From NCBI RefSeq assembly GCF_003464595.1, contig NZ_QRZF01000010.1, forward strand, positions 62,001-126,000: 64,000 bases of DNA, given 5' to 3'. Positions 17,782-26,588 of the stretch are shown here, one piece after another. Within the stretch, counting starts at the first letter, position 1. Each line of letters opens with the position of its first letter. The DNA comes from Bacteroides intestinalis (GTDB taxonomy: Bacteria > Bacteroidota > Bacteroidia > Bacteroidales > Bacteroidaceae). The notes under the pieces were generated by a model. It made no database searches. It worked only from the letters and a program-made list of their open reading frames with translations, and had not been told where the DNA came from. The position numbers and the translations under genes were made by a program.

Positions 17782-18468
17782 CTATTTCCGTGCCGCCACT
17801 GCCAGCAATACTCCCAGCACAATACCCAGCAATGCCGCAAACAATACGCGCATATCCGGCGGAAGCATGAAAGTAATGGTGTGTGCAGGATACCAGAAGA
17901 ACGGGATTGTCTTCTTAAAAACGAAGTTCCATTGAACGTTCCAGTTCAGTCCGGTGATGATTTTCGTCATCGGAATAGGAGTGATAAGACTCTTAATAGA
18001 ACCGCCGCACATCAGGATATGCGTATCTGTTATTTTATGGAAAGTCATGAATACCGGAGCAAAGATTGTGTTCATCGTTACCGATATGGCCAGCGCCACC
18101 AGCACCTTATCGAGAGACATCGCTTCACTTGTAAACGTTGCAGCAGCATTTGCCATTCCCATATACTCCATGAACTGCGGCACACCTTTTGAAAAGATAA
18201 TCATAGCGGCATTGATTCCCATACCGAGTATGCCCCATACCACCATGCGCGGAATAATACCGAAACCCTTCCGGTTGTACACTCCCGCACTGATTCGTAA
18301 TCCCAGAACTTCGCCCAACGAAGACAGAATGGCAAACTTCAGAAAGCTCATCACCATACCATGTGCAGCATTGAACGACTTATACCAGTCATAAACCGCG
18401 TCACTCAAAAAGAAGGGTAGAAAGACTACCACCACCAGAATAATAAACAGGAAATCTTGCTTTTTCAT
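17782..18468 (-). CDS. Conserved integral membrane protein of unknown function (228 aa)
   Basis: Not recognised with certainty. The protein has about five or six hydrophobic helices: residues 6-22, 38-58, 72-92, 110-140 and 205-225, with further hydrophobic stretches between. Polar and proline-rich residues in the middle (CGGSIKSLITPIPMTK) and the segment NVQWNFVFKKTIPFFWYPAHT resemble the Mpv17/PMP22-like fold seen in some bacterial membrane proteins, but this is only an impression. It lies in front of pabB on the same strand with 42 bp between, and has a good own promoter. Confidence 0.8.
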   Translation of the reverse strand: MKKQDFLFIILVVVVFLPFFLSDAVYDWYKSFNAAHGMVMSFLKFAILSSLGEVLGLRISAGVYNRKGFGIIPRMVVWGILGMGINAAMIIFSKGVPQFMEYMGMANAAATFTSEAMSLDKVLVALAISVTMNTIFAPVFMTFHKITDTHILMCGGSIKSLITPIPMTKIITGLNWNVQWNFVFKKTIPFFWYPAHTITFMLPPDMRVLFAALLGIVLGVLLAVAARK

Positions 18469-18499
18469 TGAAAAGACGTGTTTTTCATTAATAATGCGG

Positions 18500-18529
18500 C
18501 AAACATACTAAAAAACTTTCAATATCAAA
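18500..18529 (-). promoter_or_regulatory. Promoter of the membrane protein gene at 17782
   Basis: Leftward TTTG (18529-18526), 18 bases, then TATGTTTG (18507-18500). Both elements and the spacing fit the Bacteroides -33/-7 consensus. The start codon is 32 nt beyond the -7 box. Confidence 0.7.
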
Positions 18530-18598
18530 GCAAGATGATAAGAAAAACTGTAAAACCGTAACAAAAGACACACCGTCGTTCTATTCTTATTAGCAGAA

Positions 18599-19480
18599 TC
18601 ACAGTTTCAGCATCTTCTTCTCCCTTTCCAGATCGTCACCATTCAGGTGAGGGGAGGGCACCGTACACGTTTTTATATAATCCCCGCCCCGGCATGTATA
18701 TTCAAAATAGACCTTTTGCTCCGGTGTCAGTTCTTCCTCGGTCAGCAGTCCGCCTTTCAGTTCAATAAAATCATCCATGCTGGTGCTATCGGAATATTTC
18801 ACGAAAACAATCCGCCGGGCTATCGGATTCCGGTTATAGTCCAGACTCAGGTAAAGCCCTTTCAGCATAGACGGATAGTCGTACATGGGCAGTTGCAGAT
18901 AGATGGTGAATAATGCAAGCTGCGGAGCCTCCCTTTCGTTGAAGATGATATATGCATTCTGATGATTATTTAATAACCCGATCCCCCGGTGCGTTGTGTT
19001 GTAAGCGCTCATATGAGTCACCTGTACATAGTCATTGTTTTCGGAGGCACTAATCAGATATGGTTCCATCTTTAGGCAATCGCTCGAAGACGAAAGACTA
19101 TAACTTATATATATACCACTATAATTATACACTTCCTGTGCCGAATGATTCATCTCTTCGGTCAACATTCTGACGAATGGAATTTCCTTCTGGTTACCGG
19201 TTGTCACGGGTTCCAGTTCCAGCAACTGCCCTTTCATTTCAGTAAGGTTGCCGAGCAAACGTTTCTTCGAAACATTATTCACCTGAGACAGGGCATAGTC
19301 CAATGCTTCTTCTGCCGTCATTCCTTTCTTTACCGATCTTGCAAAGGTGGGCAGCACACTTGAATAGAGAGAAGACAGCACACTGGCAGGCATATTCGTT
19401 TTGTCAGCTATATCTTTCATTTTCACCCCTTTATTACGCAGATCTTCTATCCGCTTATATATCTCTAATAGTTCCTCCAT
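18599..19480 (-). CDS. Hypothetical protein with N-terminal helix-turn-helix-like segment (293 aa)
   Basis: The first 70 residues (MEELLEIYKRIEDLRNKGVK, then KDIADKTNMPASVLSSLY) look like a small DNA-binding domain in which a DIADKTNMPASVLSSLY helix pair would be the HTH. The rest (about 110-290) is a mixed alpha/beta region I do not recognise; it might bind a ligand. An upstream in-frame ATG at 19546 would add 22 polar residues, but the HTH-proximal start at 19480 is preferred. The gene is divergent from the aminoethylphosphonate operon at 19667 and shares a 186-bp promoter region with it, so a role as its local regulator is plausible but inferred from position only. Confidence 0.75.
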   Translation of the reverse strand: MEELLEIYKRIEDLRNKGVKMKDIADKTNMPASVLSSLYSSVLPTFARSVKKGMTAEEALDYALSQVNNVSKKRLLGNLTEMKGQLLELEPVTTGNQKEIPFVRMLTEEMNHSAQEVYNYSGIYISYSLSSSSDCLKMEPYLISASENNDYVQVTHMSAYNTTHRGIGLLNNHQNAYIIFNEREAPQLALFTIYLQLPMYDYPSMLKGLYLSLDYNRNPIARRIVFVKYSDSTSMDDFIELKGGLLTEEELTPEQKVYFEYTCRGGDYIKTCTVPSPHLNGDDLEREKKMLKL

Positions 19481-19634
19481 ATTTTGTAAGTGTTTTTGGT
19501 TTTTAATTTGCAAAGAACACCCACTTGTGTTATATTCCGATTGCATAAATGTTACATTAATGTTACTTTATTTTCTATCCGATAATTAAATGTATTAATA
19601 ATAAATATTCATTTTTTCTGTAACATCATCCTTC

Positions 19635-19642
19635 TACTTTTG
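19635..19642 (+). promoter_or_regulatory. Bacteroides-type -7 element of the aminoethylphosphonate operon
   Basis: TACTTTTG matches TAnnTTTG exactly, 24 nt before the carrier start codon. A -33 box is weak. Confidence 0.5.
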
Positions 19643-19666
19643 CCCTCGAAATCAAAAGAGAATAAA

Positions 19667-21022
19667 ATGAAAACAATTACCGACATTAAAACGGAACTAC
19701 TTTCAAACAAGAAAATATCCGATCTTGTATTCATACTTTGGGCAGGAGGTGCAGCGCTTCTTTCGTACTCCTTAGTATATGCGCTTCGCAAACCTTTCAC
19801 CGCTGCCTCCTTCGATGGATTGGAGGCTTTCGGATTGGATTATAAAGTACTGGTTACCATCGTCCAGATTCTGGGCTACCTCATCGCCAAGTTTGTCGGT
19901 ATCAAGTTGATCTCCGAATTAAAGAAGGAGCACCGCATGAAGTTCATCCTGGCTTCTATTCTGGTAGCGGAACTCTCCCTGGTTCTCTTCGGACTCTTGC
20001 CCGCTCCTTATAATATCTTCGCCATGTTCTTCAACGGTTTGTCACTGGGTTGCATGTGGGGCGTGATATTCAGCTTCATCGAAGGCAGACGCACCACCGA
20101 TATTCTTGCCAGCCTTTTGGGTATCAGTATTGTCATCAGCTCCGGCGTGGCAAAATCTATCGGACTGTTCGTTATGAACACCCTGCATGTAGGAGAGTTC
20201 TGGATGCCCGCTCTCATCGGCGCTTTTGCCTTGCCATTACTTGCCTTGCTGGGTTACACCCTGAATCGCCTGCCGCAACCCACCCAACAGGACATTGCCG
20301 AAAAGAGCCAGCGTGTCACTCTCAACGGAAAACAACGCAAAGAACTGTTCCGCAACTTCATGCCTGTATTGATCCTCCTGTTCGTAGCCAACCTGCTGTT
20401 GGTTATCCTCCGGGATATTAAAGAAGATTTCCTGGTGAAGATTATCGACATGAGCGGACATTCTTCCTGGCTGTTTGCACAGATCGACAGTGTTGTTACT
20501 CTTATCATCCTGGCACTTTTCGGAATGATGGTCTTTGTAAAGAGTAATATCAAAGTATTGGTCATCCTCTTGAGTATGGTGGTTGCCGGAACGGCTACCA
20601 TGAGTTTCGTATCACTCAATTACGATACGCTTCAACTCAGCACCGTGACCTGGCTGTTCATCCAGAGTCTGAGCCTTTACATCGCCTATCTTTGTTTTCA
20701 AAGCATATTTTTCGACCGCTTCATAGCATGCTTCAAGATAAAAGGCAATGTAGGATTCTTTATTGTGACGATTGATTTCATCGGATATACCGGTACCGTA
20801 CTCGTCCTGATGTTCAAGGAATTCTTTAATACGGATATCAATTGGCTCGATTTTTATAACCAGATGTCCGGTTATGTAGGAATAATCTGTACCGTAGCAT
20901 TCAGCTGTTCTATTGTCTACCTGGTGCAGAGACATAAGAAAGAAGAACTCCTGCGCACGGGACGTGCGGTAGAAGAGAAACCGAAAATGCTGCAATCTGC
21001 ATTTTCTGTGATGCCCAGCTAA
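19667..21022 (+). CDS. MFS-like membrane carrier, DUF5690 family (451 aa)
   Basis: Polytopic inner-membrane protein with about 12 helices in two halves. It contains SYSLVYALRKPFTAASFDG in helix 1-2, GCMWGVIFSFIEGRRTTDIL around residue 130 and VLIDFIGYTGT-like residues near 375. It resembles the DUF5690 proteins that Bacteroidetes carry beside PhnX/PhnW, so it is probably the inner-membrane importer for 2-aminoethylphosphonate or a related phosphonate. The start is the ATG at 19667; a TTG at 19640 lies inside the promoter. A 149-bp spacer separates it from phnX. Confidence 0.85.
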   Translation: MKTITDIKTELLSNKKISDLVFILWAGGAALLSYSLVYALRKPFTAASFDGLEAFGLDYKVLVTIVQILGYLIAKFVGIKLISELKKEHRMKFILASILVAELSLVLFGLLPAPYNIFAMFFNGLSLGCMWGVIFSFIEGRRTTDILASLLGISIVISSGVAKSIGLFVMNTLHVGEFWMPALIGAFALPLLALLGYTLNRLPQPTQQDIAEKSQRVTLNGKQRKELFRNFMPVLILLFVANLLLVILRDIKEDFLVKIIDMSGHSSWLFAQIDSVVTLIILALFGMMVFVKSNIKVLVILLSMVVAGTATMSFVSLNYDTLQLSTVTWLFIQSLSLYIAYLCFQSIFFDRFIACFKIKGNVGFFIVTIDFIGYTGTVLVLMFKEFFNTDINWLDFYNQMSGYVGIICTVAFSCSIVYLVQRHKKEELLRTGRAVEEKPKMLQSAFSVMPS

Positions 21023-21171
21023 AAAAGTAAGAGAAATAAGAACATTTTATCGCAATAAGTAATAATTCAACAGATGAATAATTCAAGTTTCGCAAATAGC
21101 CTAAAAGGCTTACAAAAGTAGATAACCCCCAATTTATTATTAAACAACTCATTATAAAATAACAAGTAAAC

Positions 21172-21969
21172 ATGAAAAGAATAGAATGTATCATTATGGA
21201 CTGGGCAGGCTCTGCAGTCGATTACGGATGTTTCGCTCCGGTAGCCGCCTTCCTGAAAGCCTTCAATGAAATAGGCATCAACATCACGATGGAACAAGCC
21301 CGCCGCCCTATGGGAATGGCCAAGATAGACCACATCCGCGAACTGTTCAAGATGGACGGAGTAGGCGAGGAGTTTGAGAAACTCTATCACCGCCCCTGGA
21401 ACGAACAGGACGTAATAGATATGAACGCCAAATTCGAGGAATACCTTTTTGCTTCCCTGGCAAACTACACCGACCCCATTCCCGGAGTCATCGAGACCCT
21501 GAATGAACTGAGAAAACAAGGCATCAAAATAGGTTCCACCACCGGCTACACCCAAGCCATGATGGACGTAGTGCTCCCCAATGCAGCCCGCAAAGGCTAC
21601 ACCACCGACAAGTGTGTCACTCCCAACGGCTTGCCTGCCGGACGTCCTCTTCCTTATATGATTTACCAAAACATGATCGATCTTGCCATCCCTTCAACAG
21701 ACTGTGTTCTGAAGTACGGTGACACCATTGCCGACATCAAAGAGGGTATCAATGCCAAAGTCTGGACCGTCGGCGTAATACTCGGCAGTAACGAACTGGG
21801 ACTAACCCAGGAGGAAGTAGAACAAATGTCTCCCGCAACGCTCACTGCCCGGAAAGCAGAAGTCAGACAGCGCATGCTTCTGGCGGGCGCCCACTATGTG
21901 GTGGACAGCATCGAAGAGCTTCCCCAAATCATAGAGCTTATCAATCATAAACTGAATACGAATCATTAA
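21172..21969 (+). CDS. phnX: Phosphonoacetaldehyde hydrolase (265 aa)
   Basis: HAD-superfamily enzyme that cleaves the carbon-phosphorus bond of phosphonoacetaldehyde, giving acetaldehyde and phosphate. The nucleophile motif MDWAGSAVD puts Asp at residue 10 with the DxA variant typical of PhnX. The Schiff-base lysine is K51 in [23 protein letters not shown] and the acidic motif [12 protein letters not shown] are the later HAD motifs. The length matches the family. The next gene supplies its substrate, making a two-step 2-aminoethylphosphonate degradation pathway. Confidence 0.97.
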   Translation: MKRIECIIMDWAGSAVDYGCFAPVAAFLKAFNEIGINITMEQARRPMGMAKIDHIRELFKMDGVGEEFEKLYHRPWNEQDVIDMNAKFEEYLFASLANYTDPIPGVIETLNELRKQGIKIGSTTGYTQAMMDVVLPNAARKGYTTDKCVTPNGLPAGRPLPYMIYQNMIDLAIPSTDCVLKYGDTIADIKEGINAKVWTVGVILGSNELGLTQEEVEQMSPATLTARKAEVRQRMLLAGAHYVVDSIEELPQIIELINHKLNTNH

Positions 21970-21991
21970 TCCTTTTAAATATCAAACCAAT

Positions 21992-23080
21992 ATGAAACCC
22001 TATTTATTATTAACCCCCGGCCCATTAACCACGTCAGAAACCGTAAAAGAAGCCATGATGACCGATTGGTGTACATGGGACGCCGACTATAACGTACACA
22101 TTGTAGAAGTAATCCGCAAATCCCTCGTTACCCTTGCTACTACAGCTACCGACGAATACACTTCCGTACTCTTGCAGGGAAGCGGCACTTATTGCGTGGA
22201 AGCCGTTATCGGCAGTGTCATCACTCCCAAACACAAACTACTTATCCTCAGCAATGGCGCTTATGGTGACCGTATGGGCCACATTGCCGAATATCACGGC
22301 ATCAACTACGATATGCTTGCTTTCGAAGAAACCGAACAGGTTTCCGTTGACTATGTAGACGATTACCTGTCCAACAATTCAGATATCACCCACGTAGCCG
22401 TAGTACATTGCGAAACCACTACCGGTATCCTGAACCCTCTCAAAGAGATTGCCCACATTGTGAAGCTCCACAACAAAAAGCTGATTGTAGACGCTATGAG
22501 CAGCTTCGGCGGCGTGCCTTTGGATATGTATGAATTAGGTATCGACTTCATGATCAGCAGTGCCAACAAATGTATTCAAGGTGTTCCCGGCTTCGGTTTT
22601 ATCATAGCCCGCAAATCCGAACTGTTACACAGCAAAGGTGTTTCCCGTTCACTCTCACTCGATATTTACGACCAATGGGAGACGATGGAAAAGGGACACG
22701 GCAAATGGAGGTTTACTTCACCCACCCATGTAGTAAGAGCCTTCAAGCAGGCACTTGCCGAACTGGAAGAAGAGGGAGGAGTAGCCGCCCGCCACAAGAG
22801 ATATTGCGAAAGCCACCGCATATTGGTAGAAGGAATGCGCGCACTCGGCTTCAAAACCTTGCTGCCGGACGAATTCCAGTCGCCCATCATCACCTCTTTC
22901 CTTTATCCGAAAGCTGGTTTCGACTTCAACTCTTTCTACACCCAACTGAAAGAAAAAGGTTTCGTCATCTATCCGGGCAAGATATCCCAGGCAGATACTT
23001 TCCGCATCGGCAACATCGGAGATGTACATCCTGAAGATTTCGCACGTCTGATAGAAGTAGTCCAACAAACTTCTTACTAA
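21992..23080 (+). CDS. phnW: 2-aminoethylphosphonate--pyruvate transaminase (362 aa)
   Basis: Class V PLP aminotransferase that converts 2-aminoethylphosphonate and pyruvate to phosphonoacetaldehyde and alanine. It starts with the family block [17 protein letters not shown], has VDAMSSFGG near residue 167, and the PLP lysine is K193 in [29 protein letters not shown] and FVIYPGKI are in the C-terminal domain. It lies 22 bp after phnX and its stop codon overlaps the start of the porin gene (TAATG). Confidence 0.97.
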   Translation: MKPYLLLTPGPLTTSETVKEAMMTDWCTWDADYNVHIVEVIRKSLVTLATTATDEYTSVLLQGSGTYCVEAVIGSVITPKHKLLILSNGAYGDRMGHIAEYHGINYDMLAFEETEQVSVDYVDDYLSNNSDITHVAVVHCETTTGILNPLKEIAHIVKLHNKKLIVDAMSSFGGVPLDMYELGIDFMISSANKCIQGVPGFGFIIARKSELLHSKGVSRSLSLDIYDQWETMEKGHGKWRFTSPTHVVRAFKQALAELEEEGGVAARHKRYCESHRILVEGMRALGFKTLLPDEFQSPIITSFLYPKAGFDFNSFYTQLKEKGFVIYPGKISQADTFRIGNIGDVHPEDFARLIEVVQQTSY

Positions 23081-24225
23081 TGAATTACCTTTCTAAATCC
23101 TCCCTGTGCCTGCTGGCGGTCGTCACTTCTCTGACCGCCACAGCACAGGAAACTCTCTCCGACAAATTACAGTACAAAGTAACCGGCCGCATGCTTATGG
23201 ATGGCGGTGTTTATCTCAGGAATGACAATCATTTCGGTAACGGTACGGAATTCAATGATCTGCGCGTAGGCATGAAGGCCACTTACCAGCGCTGGGACAT
23301 GAAAGTGGAAATAGGTTATGTAGGCAGCAAGGTTTCTATCAAAGATGCTTTCGCCACTTACACTTCCGGTAAGCATATCATCCAGGTAGGGCAATTCTAC
23401 GAACCTTTCACCATGGATATGCTTTGCAGCACTTTCGACCTACGTTTCCATCAGTCACCCGGTTCTGTGCTTGCCATGACCAACAGTCGGCGTCTGGGAG
23501 TTGCCTACACTTACAATGCTACGCATTATTATGCTTGCGGAGGATTGTTTACCGACAACGATATCAGTAATTTAAAGAATACCTCGCAAGGTTATGCCGT
23601 AGACGGACGTTTTGTTTACCGACCTGTAAATGAAGTAGGAAAGCTATTGCATCTCGGTATTGCCGCTGTCTATCGCACTCCCGATGGTGCTTTGCCGGAT
23701 GATGATAACAAGAATACCTTTATCTATAAATCTGCCGGAGTAAGTACTATCGACAATCGTAACCTGATTTATGCGGAAGTGGATAATGCCCGCCATCAAG
23801 TGAAGCTGGGTACTGAACTGCTGATCTATTACGGAAAATTCTTCCTCCAAAGCGAATATATCCGTACTCAGGTGAAACGCAGGAATGCCCTCGCCGACTA
23901 TACCGGGCAGGGTGGATATGCGCAATGTTCATGGCTCCTGATAGGAGATACTTATGACTATGATGCAGCTCTGGCATGTCCTGCCCGTCCTATAGGCCGT
24001 GCGCTCGAACTCTGCGGACGTTTCAATATCGTAGATATGAACGACCGGACTGCGGAAGTATTGGGCGGAGCACAAAAGGATTTTTCTCTGGGATTGAATT
24101 ACTACATAAACAAGCATATAGGGATTAAAGTAAACTACAGCTATGTAATCCCCGGAAAACACATTCGGGAGATAAGCGACAAGAATTTTAGTGTATTGCA
24201 GGCAAGATTCCAGTTTATACTATAA
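23080..24225 (+). CDS. Outer-membrane porin, OprP/OprO-like (381 aa)
   Basis: Signal peptide [22 protein letters not shown] followed by a beta-rich barrel with alternating aromatic strands (KVEIGYVGSKVSIKDAFATY, HIIQVGQFYEPFTMDML). It ends in an aromatic-rich strand, VLQARFQFIL, as barrel proteins do. The motif GQFYEPFTMD is characteristic of phosphate-selective porins. The one-base overlap with phnW implies translational coupling, so it is probably the outer-membrane channel through which aminoethylphosphonate or another anionic phosphonate enters. Substrate specificity is inferred from context. Confidence 0.88.
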   Translation: MNYLSKSSLCLLAVVTSLTATAQETLSDKLQYKVTGRMLMDGGVYLRNDNHFGNGTEFNDLRVGMKATYQRWDMKVEIGYVGSKVSIKDAFATYTSGKHIIQVGQFYEPFTMDMLCSTFDLRFHQSPGSVLAMTNSRRLGVAYTYNATHYYACGGLFTDNDISNLKNTSQGYAVDGRFVYRPVNEVGKLLHLGIAAVYRTPDGALPDDDNKNTFIYKSAGVSTIDNRNLIYAEVDNARHQVKLGTELLIYYGKFFLQSEYIRTQVKRRNALADYTGQGGYAQCSWLLIGDTYDYDAALACPARPIGRALELCGRFNIVDMNDRTAEVLGGAQKDFSLGLNYYINKHIGIKVNYSYVIPGKHIREISDKNFSVLQARFQFIL

Positions 24226-24284
24226 TATTTCTTTTTAAAGATTATATCATTTAACTCATAACGGAATGGTAATGAATAAATAGA

Positions 24285-24398
24285 TACGCGGACGACACGG
24301 ACAAGGCGGACGAACGCGGACTTTAATTTATCATTTATAATAGTATAGCGCAGCTTTTTAAATCCGCGTTCGTCCGCCTTGTCCGTGTCGTCCGCGTA
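24285..24398. repeat. Perfect 36-bp inverted repeat, 42-bp loop
   Basis: Arms 24285-24320 and 24363-24398 are exact reverse complements, GC-rich (a succession of CGGAC units) in an otherwise AT-rich gap. It begins 60 bp after the porin stop codon. It could fold into a large hairpin terminating the phn operon, but the composition suggests a dispersed palindromic element that inserted there. Confidence 0.8.
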
Positions 24399-24472
24399 CC
24401 CATTTAATCCATAACCGAAAAGAAATGAGTGAATATAGTAAAAAAATAGAATATACAGAATATAGGTATGCT

Positions 24473-24781
24473 TTAAGAAAAAGAATAAAATGTCAACGAA
24501 ATGGCAATAAGAATTATTCCTCCTATTTCAAAAAGTATAAAATATAGAGATAAATTGATTCTTTTTCTAAAAAATAAATTTAAAAACAGGTTTGGTACAT
24601 AAAACAATAAGCCGACAATTAAAACTAACAAAAACCTTGAAAATAAGAACTCAATAAAATTGGTAGATACTCAAAAGTCCCAATATTCTTTAGTGCCAAG
24701 CCAGAACATAGATGCAAAAAACATCGCCACAATAGTAATAAGTGCATATATTGATTTAATGATGATAACAATGGCTTTCAT
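24473..24781 (-). pseudogene. Small three-helix membrane protein gene interrupted by an in-frame TGA
   Basis: Reading leftward from an ATG at 24781, 36 codons run to a TGA at 24673-24671. The same frame then stays open for 65 more codons to a TAA at 24475-24473. Both parts are hydrophobic and together give three membrane helices (about residues 3-28, 50-72 and 80-102), with KEYWDF just before the TGA and VSTNFIEFLF just after. A Trp or Arg codon at the TGA would restore a protein of about 102 aa. It is most simply a nonsense-mutated gene; the family is not recognised. The surrounding gap (24399-24882) holds nothing else I can support. Confidence 0.45.
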
Positions 24782-24936
24782 ATTATGCTTTTCCAAATTG
24801 ATAGCAAATTTAAAAAAATAAAATCAAACTATGCAATATAACAATGAAGTTTCACTCATACCCCTATTGAAAATGAAAGGTTATGGAAAATAATACGTAC
24901 CTTTACATTTCTTTAATAAAGAAAGGAGAATTAGAT

Positions 24937-25089
24937 ATGGCACGACCTATAAAAGAAACACCCATCCTTTACGGAGAAGATGCACGCCATTTTGAAGAGC
25001 GTATGAAACACCCGCGTAAAGAGACGAAAGAGCAACGAGAAGAAAGATTGAAAGATTATGAGTACTTTATAAAGACTCTAAAAAAGTAA
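24937..25089 (+). CDS. Small conserved-looking acidic/basic protein (50 aa)
   Basis: Starts MARPIKETPILYGEDARHFE after a good ribosome-binding site (AAGGAG, 7 nt upstream), which favours this ATG over one at 24883. The C-terminal half is a charged helix (KETKEQREERLKDYEYFIKT). Its size and make-up resemble antitoxin-type proteins of Bacteroides toxin-antitoxin pairs, but no toxin gene follows; the recombinase begins 170 bp later. Function not established; it may be an orphan antitoxin. Confidence 0.6.
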   Translation: MARPIKETPILYGEDARHFEERMKHPRKETKEQREERLKDYEYFIKTLKK

Positions 25090-25259
25090 AAGGATGGATT
25101 TGAACCTCAGATGATGAGAATGACACCCCCCATTTACTCTATTTTGATCTAAATCATATTGTAGATTAAGGGCATCAGAACTTTTATCATTTCCCACCTC
25201 CCTTTGCGAACAATCATACTTTTTTTATATTGTAGTTGAATACTAAATATAATAGAAGT

Positions 25260-26213
25260 ATGAAACAGAAAAGTTTAACCGGCTTCATGAATGAAGTCAT
25301 TGAAGATTTGTGCCAACAGGAGCGCTTTGCCACGGCACACATTTACACGTATGCCCTTCGGGCTTTTACCGAGTTTATAGGTGGTGGCGAAATCTTCTTC
25401 GGTGGTCTCAACAAGTCCTCGCTCCGTCGCTTCCAGCGCCATCTGGAAGACCTGCTACGAAGCTACAACACCATCTCCACGTACATACGTGCGTTGCGGG
25501 CAGTGTATAACCGTGCGGTAGACCGCGAACTAATTCCCGGAGAGTTCCGCCTCTTTTCCGGACTGAAAACCGGAGTAACCTCCGAACGGAAACTGGCAGT
25601 AACAGCCTCCCAGATGAACCGTCTGCTGACCCCTCCAACGCCCTGCACCGAATTGCCTGAAGAAGTCTGCCAGGCACAAGACAGCCTTAAACTGATGCTT
25701 TTACTACAAGGCATGCCCTACACTGACCTGGCGCACCTGCACAAGAAGGATATCCAAGGCGATCTCCTTACCTGCCGACGCTGCAAGACAGGTACTGAAC
25801 TATGTGTGAAAGTAGTTCCGGAAGCCATGCGATTAATCAACCTCTACCGTAATCAAGATTCATCTTCACCCTATCTGCTCAATTTCCTGAGCGGCACTCT
25901 GAAAGGTGAAGCAGCTTTCAATGAATATGGCAGGAAACTACGGAACCTGAATTTCCAATTAACACGACTGTCTGAACTTTGTGGAGTGGGTGATATCAAA
26001 GTAAGCTCCTATACCGCCCGCCATACGTGGGCAACACTTGCCAAATACTGCCATGTACCGGAAGAAATGATTTCGGAAGGATTGGGACATTCCTCGCTGG
26101 AAGTTACCCGCACCTATCTGAAAAGCTTTGACGGGGACGAATTGGCGAAAGCGAATCGAATGATAATTAATTACATTTACTCTGGAAAGAAAAAGCTATG
26201 GAGTAGGGCGTGA
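25260..26213 (+). CDS. Tyrosine recombinase (317 aa), likely DNA invertase for the adjacent switch
   Basis: Phage-integrase-family protein with an N-terminal SAM-like core-binding domain (about 1-100) and a catalytic domain (about 120-310). Visible catalytic residues are R254-H255 in TARHTW, H277 in GLGHSS and the nucleophile Y286 in RTYLKSF. The first catalytic arginine is missing: the corresponding stretch reads LLLQGMPYTDL (residues 148-158), like IntDOT-type enzymes that also lack it. The ATG at 25260 is preferred to an upstream TTG. It lies directly before an invertible-looking promoter segment and a fimbrial operon, so inversion of that segment is the expected role. Confidence 0.93.
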   Translation: MKQKSLTGFMNEVIEDLCQQERFATAHIYTYALRAFTEFIGGGEIFFGGLNKSSLRRFQRHLEDLLRSYNTISTYIRALRAVYNRAVDRELIPGEFRLFSGLKTGVTSERKLAVTASQMNRLLTPPTPCTELPEEVCQAQDSLKLMLLLQGMPYTDLAHLHKKDIQGDLLTCRRCKTGTELCVKVVPEAMRLINLYRNQDSSSPYLLNFLSGTLKGEAAFNEYGRKLRNLNFQLTRLSELCGVGDIKVSSYTARHTWATLAKYCHVPEEMISEGLGHSSLEVTRTYLKSFDGDELAKANRMIINYIYSGKKKLWSRA

Positions 26214-26218
26214 AACGG

Positions 26219-26573
26219 CTGTTACTCCGTAAGTAACGGAACTATTAGTACGCGACAAAGATAGAGTAAATTTCGTAAAAACAAATTATAAGCTTTAAAA
26301 AATGACAATATTTTAACTTTACACACGGCTTTAGTAGAAAAATATACCGACAAACAGACATATTACAGTCCTACCGACTATGAGAAAACACACGATTCTC
26401 CTTCCCACGTTATACTCTTCAACATGGATATGTAATATCTTACGCTTTACTTCTACATAAAATCTGATTCAAGGACCTGTCATGCTTCCATAACGCCTTA
26501 CAGTATTCGTATTTGTGGGTTTCCGTTACTTACGGAGTAATGCTATTCACACACCGTTACTTACGGAGTAACG
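26219..26573. repeat. Putative invertible promoter segment with inverted recombination sites
   Basis: Site L has the core TTACTCCGTAAGTAA at 26222-26236. Sites R1 (26526-26540) and R2 (26557-26571) carry the reverse complement, TTACTTACGGAGTAA. Each core is two 5-bp arms, or up to 8 bp at R2, around a short asymmetric centre, the form of a tyrosine-recombinase crossover site. L and R1 share 20 bp. Recombination would invert about 289 bp (L x R1) or 320 bp (L x R2). The recombinase gene ends 6 bp before site L. The stretch holds no gene. Confidence 0.85.
26256..26285 (-). promoter_or_regulatory. Promoter inside the invertible segment, now facing away from the fimbrial operon
   Basis: Leftward TTTG (26285-26282), 18 bases, TATCTTTG (26263-26256): a full match to the Bacteroides consensus. 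It points at the recombinase 3' end. After L x R1 inversion it would lie near 26500 and read rightward into 26589. No comparable rightward promoter is visible in the segment, so this orientation is read as OFF. Confidence 0.8.
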
Positions 26574-26588
26574 GCAAAACTTTTGCTT

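Noticed and set aside
21067..21669. 200-codon open frame on the minus strand
   Set aside because: Antisense to phnX; no recognisable motif.
25090..25135. tRNA-like T-loop sequence (GGTTCAAATCC on the minus strand) near the recombinase, a possible att site
   Set aside because: The flanking bases do not pair as a T-stem and no acceptor or anticodon arm can be drawn.
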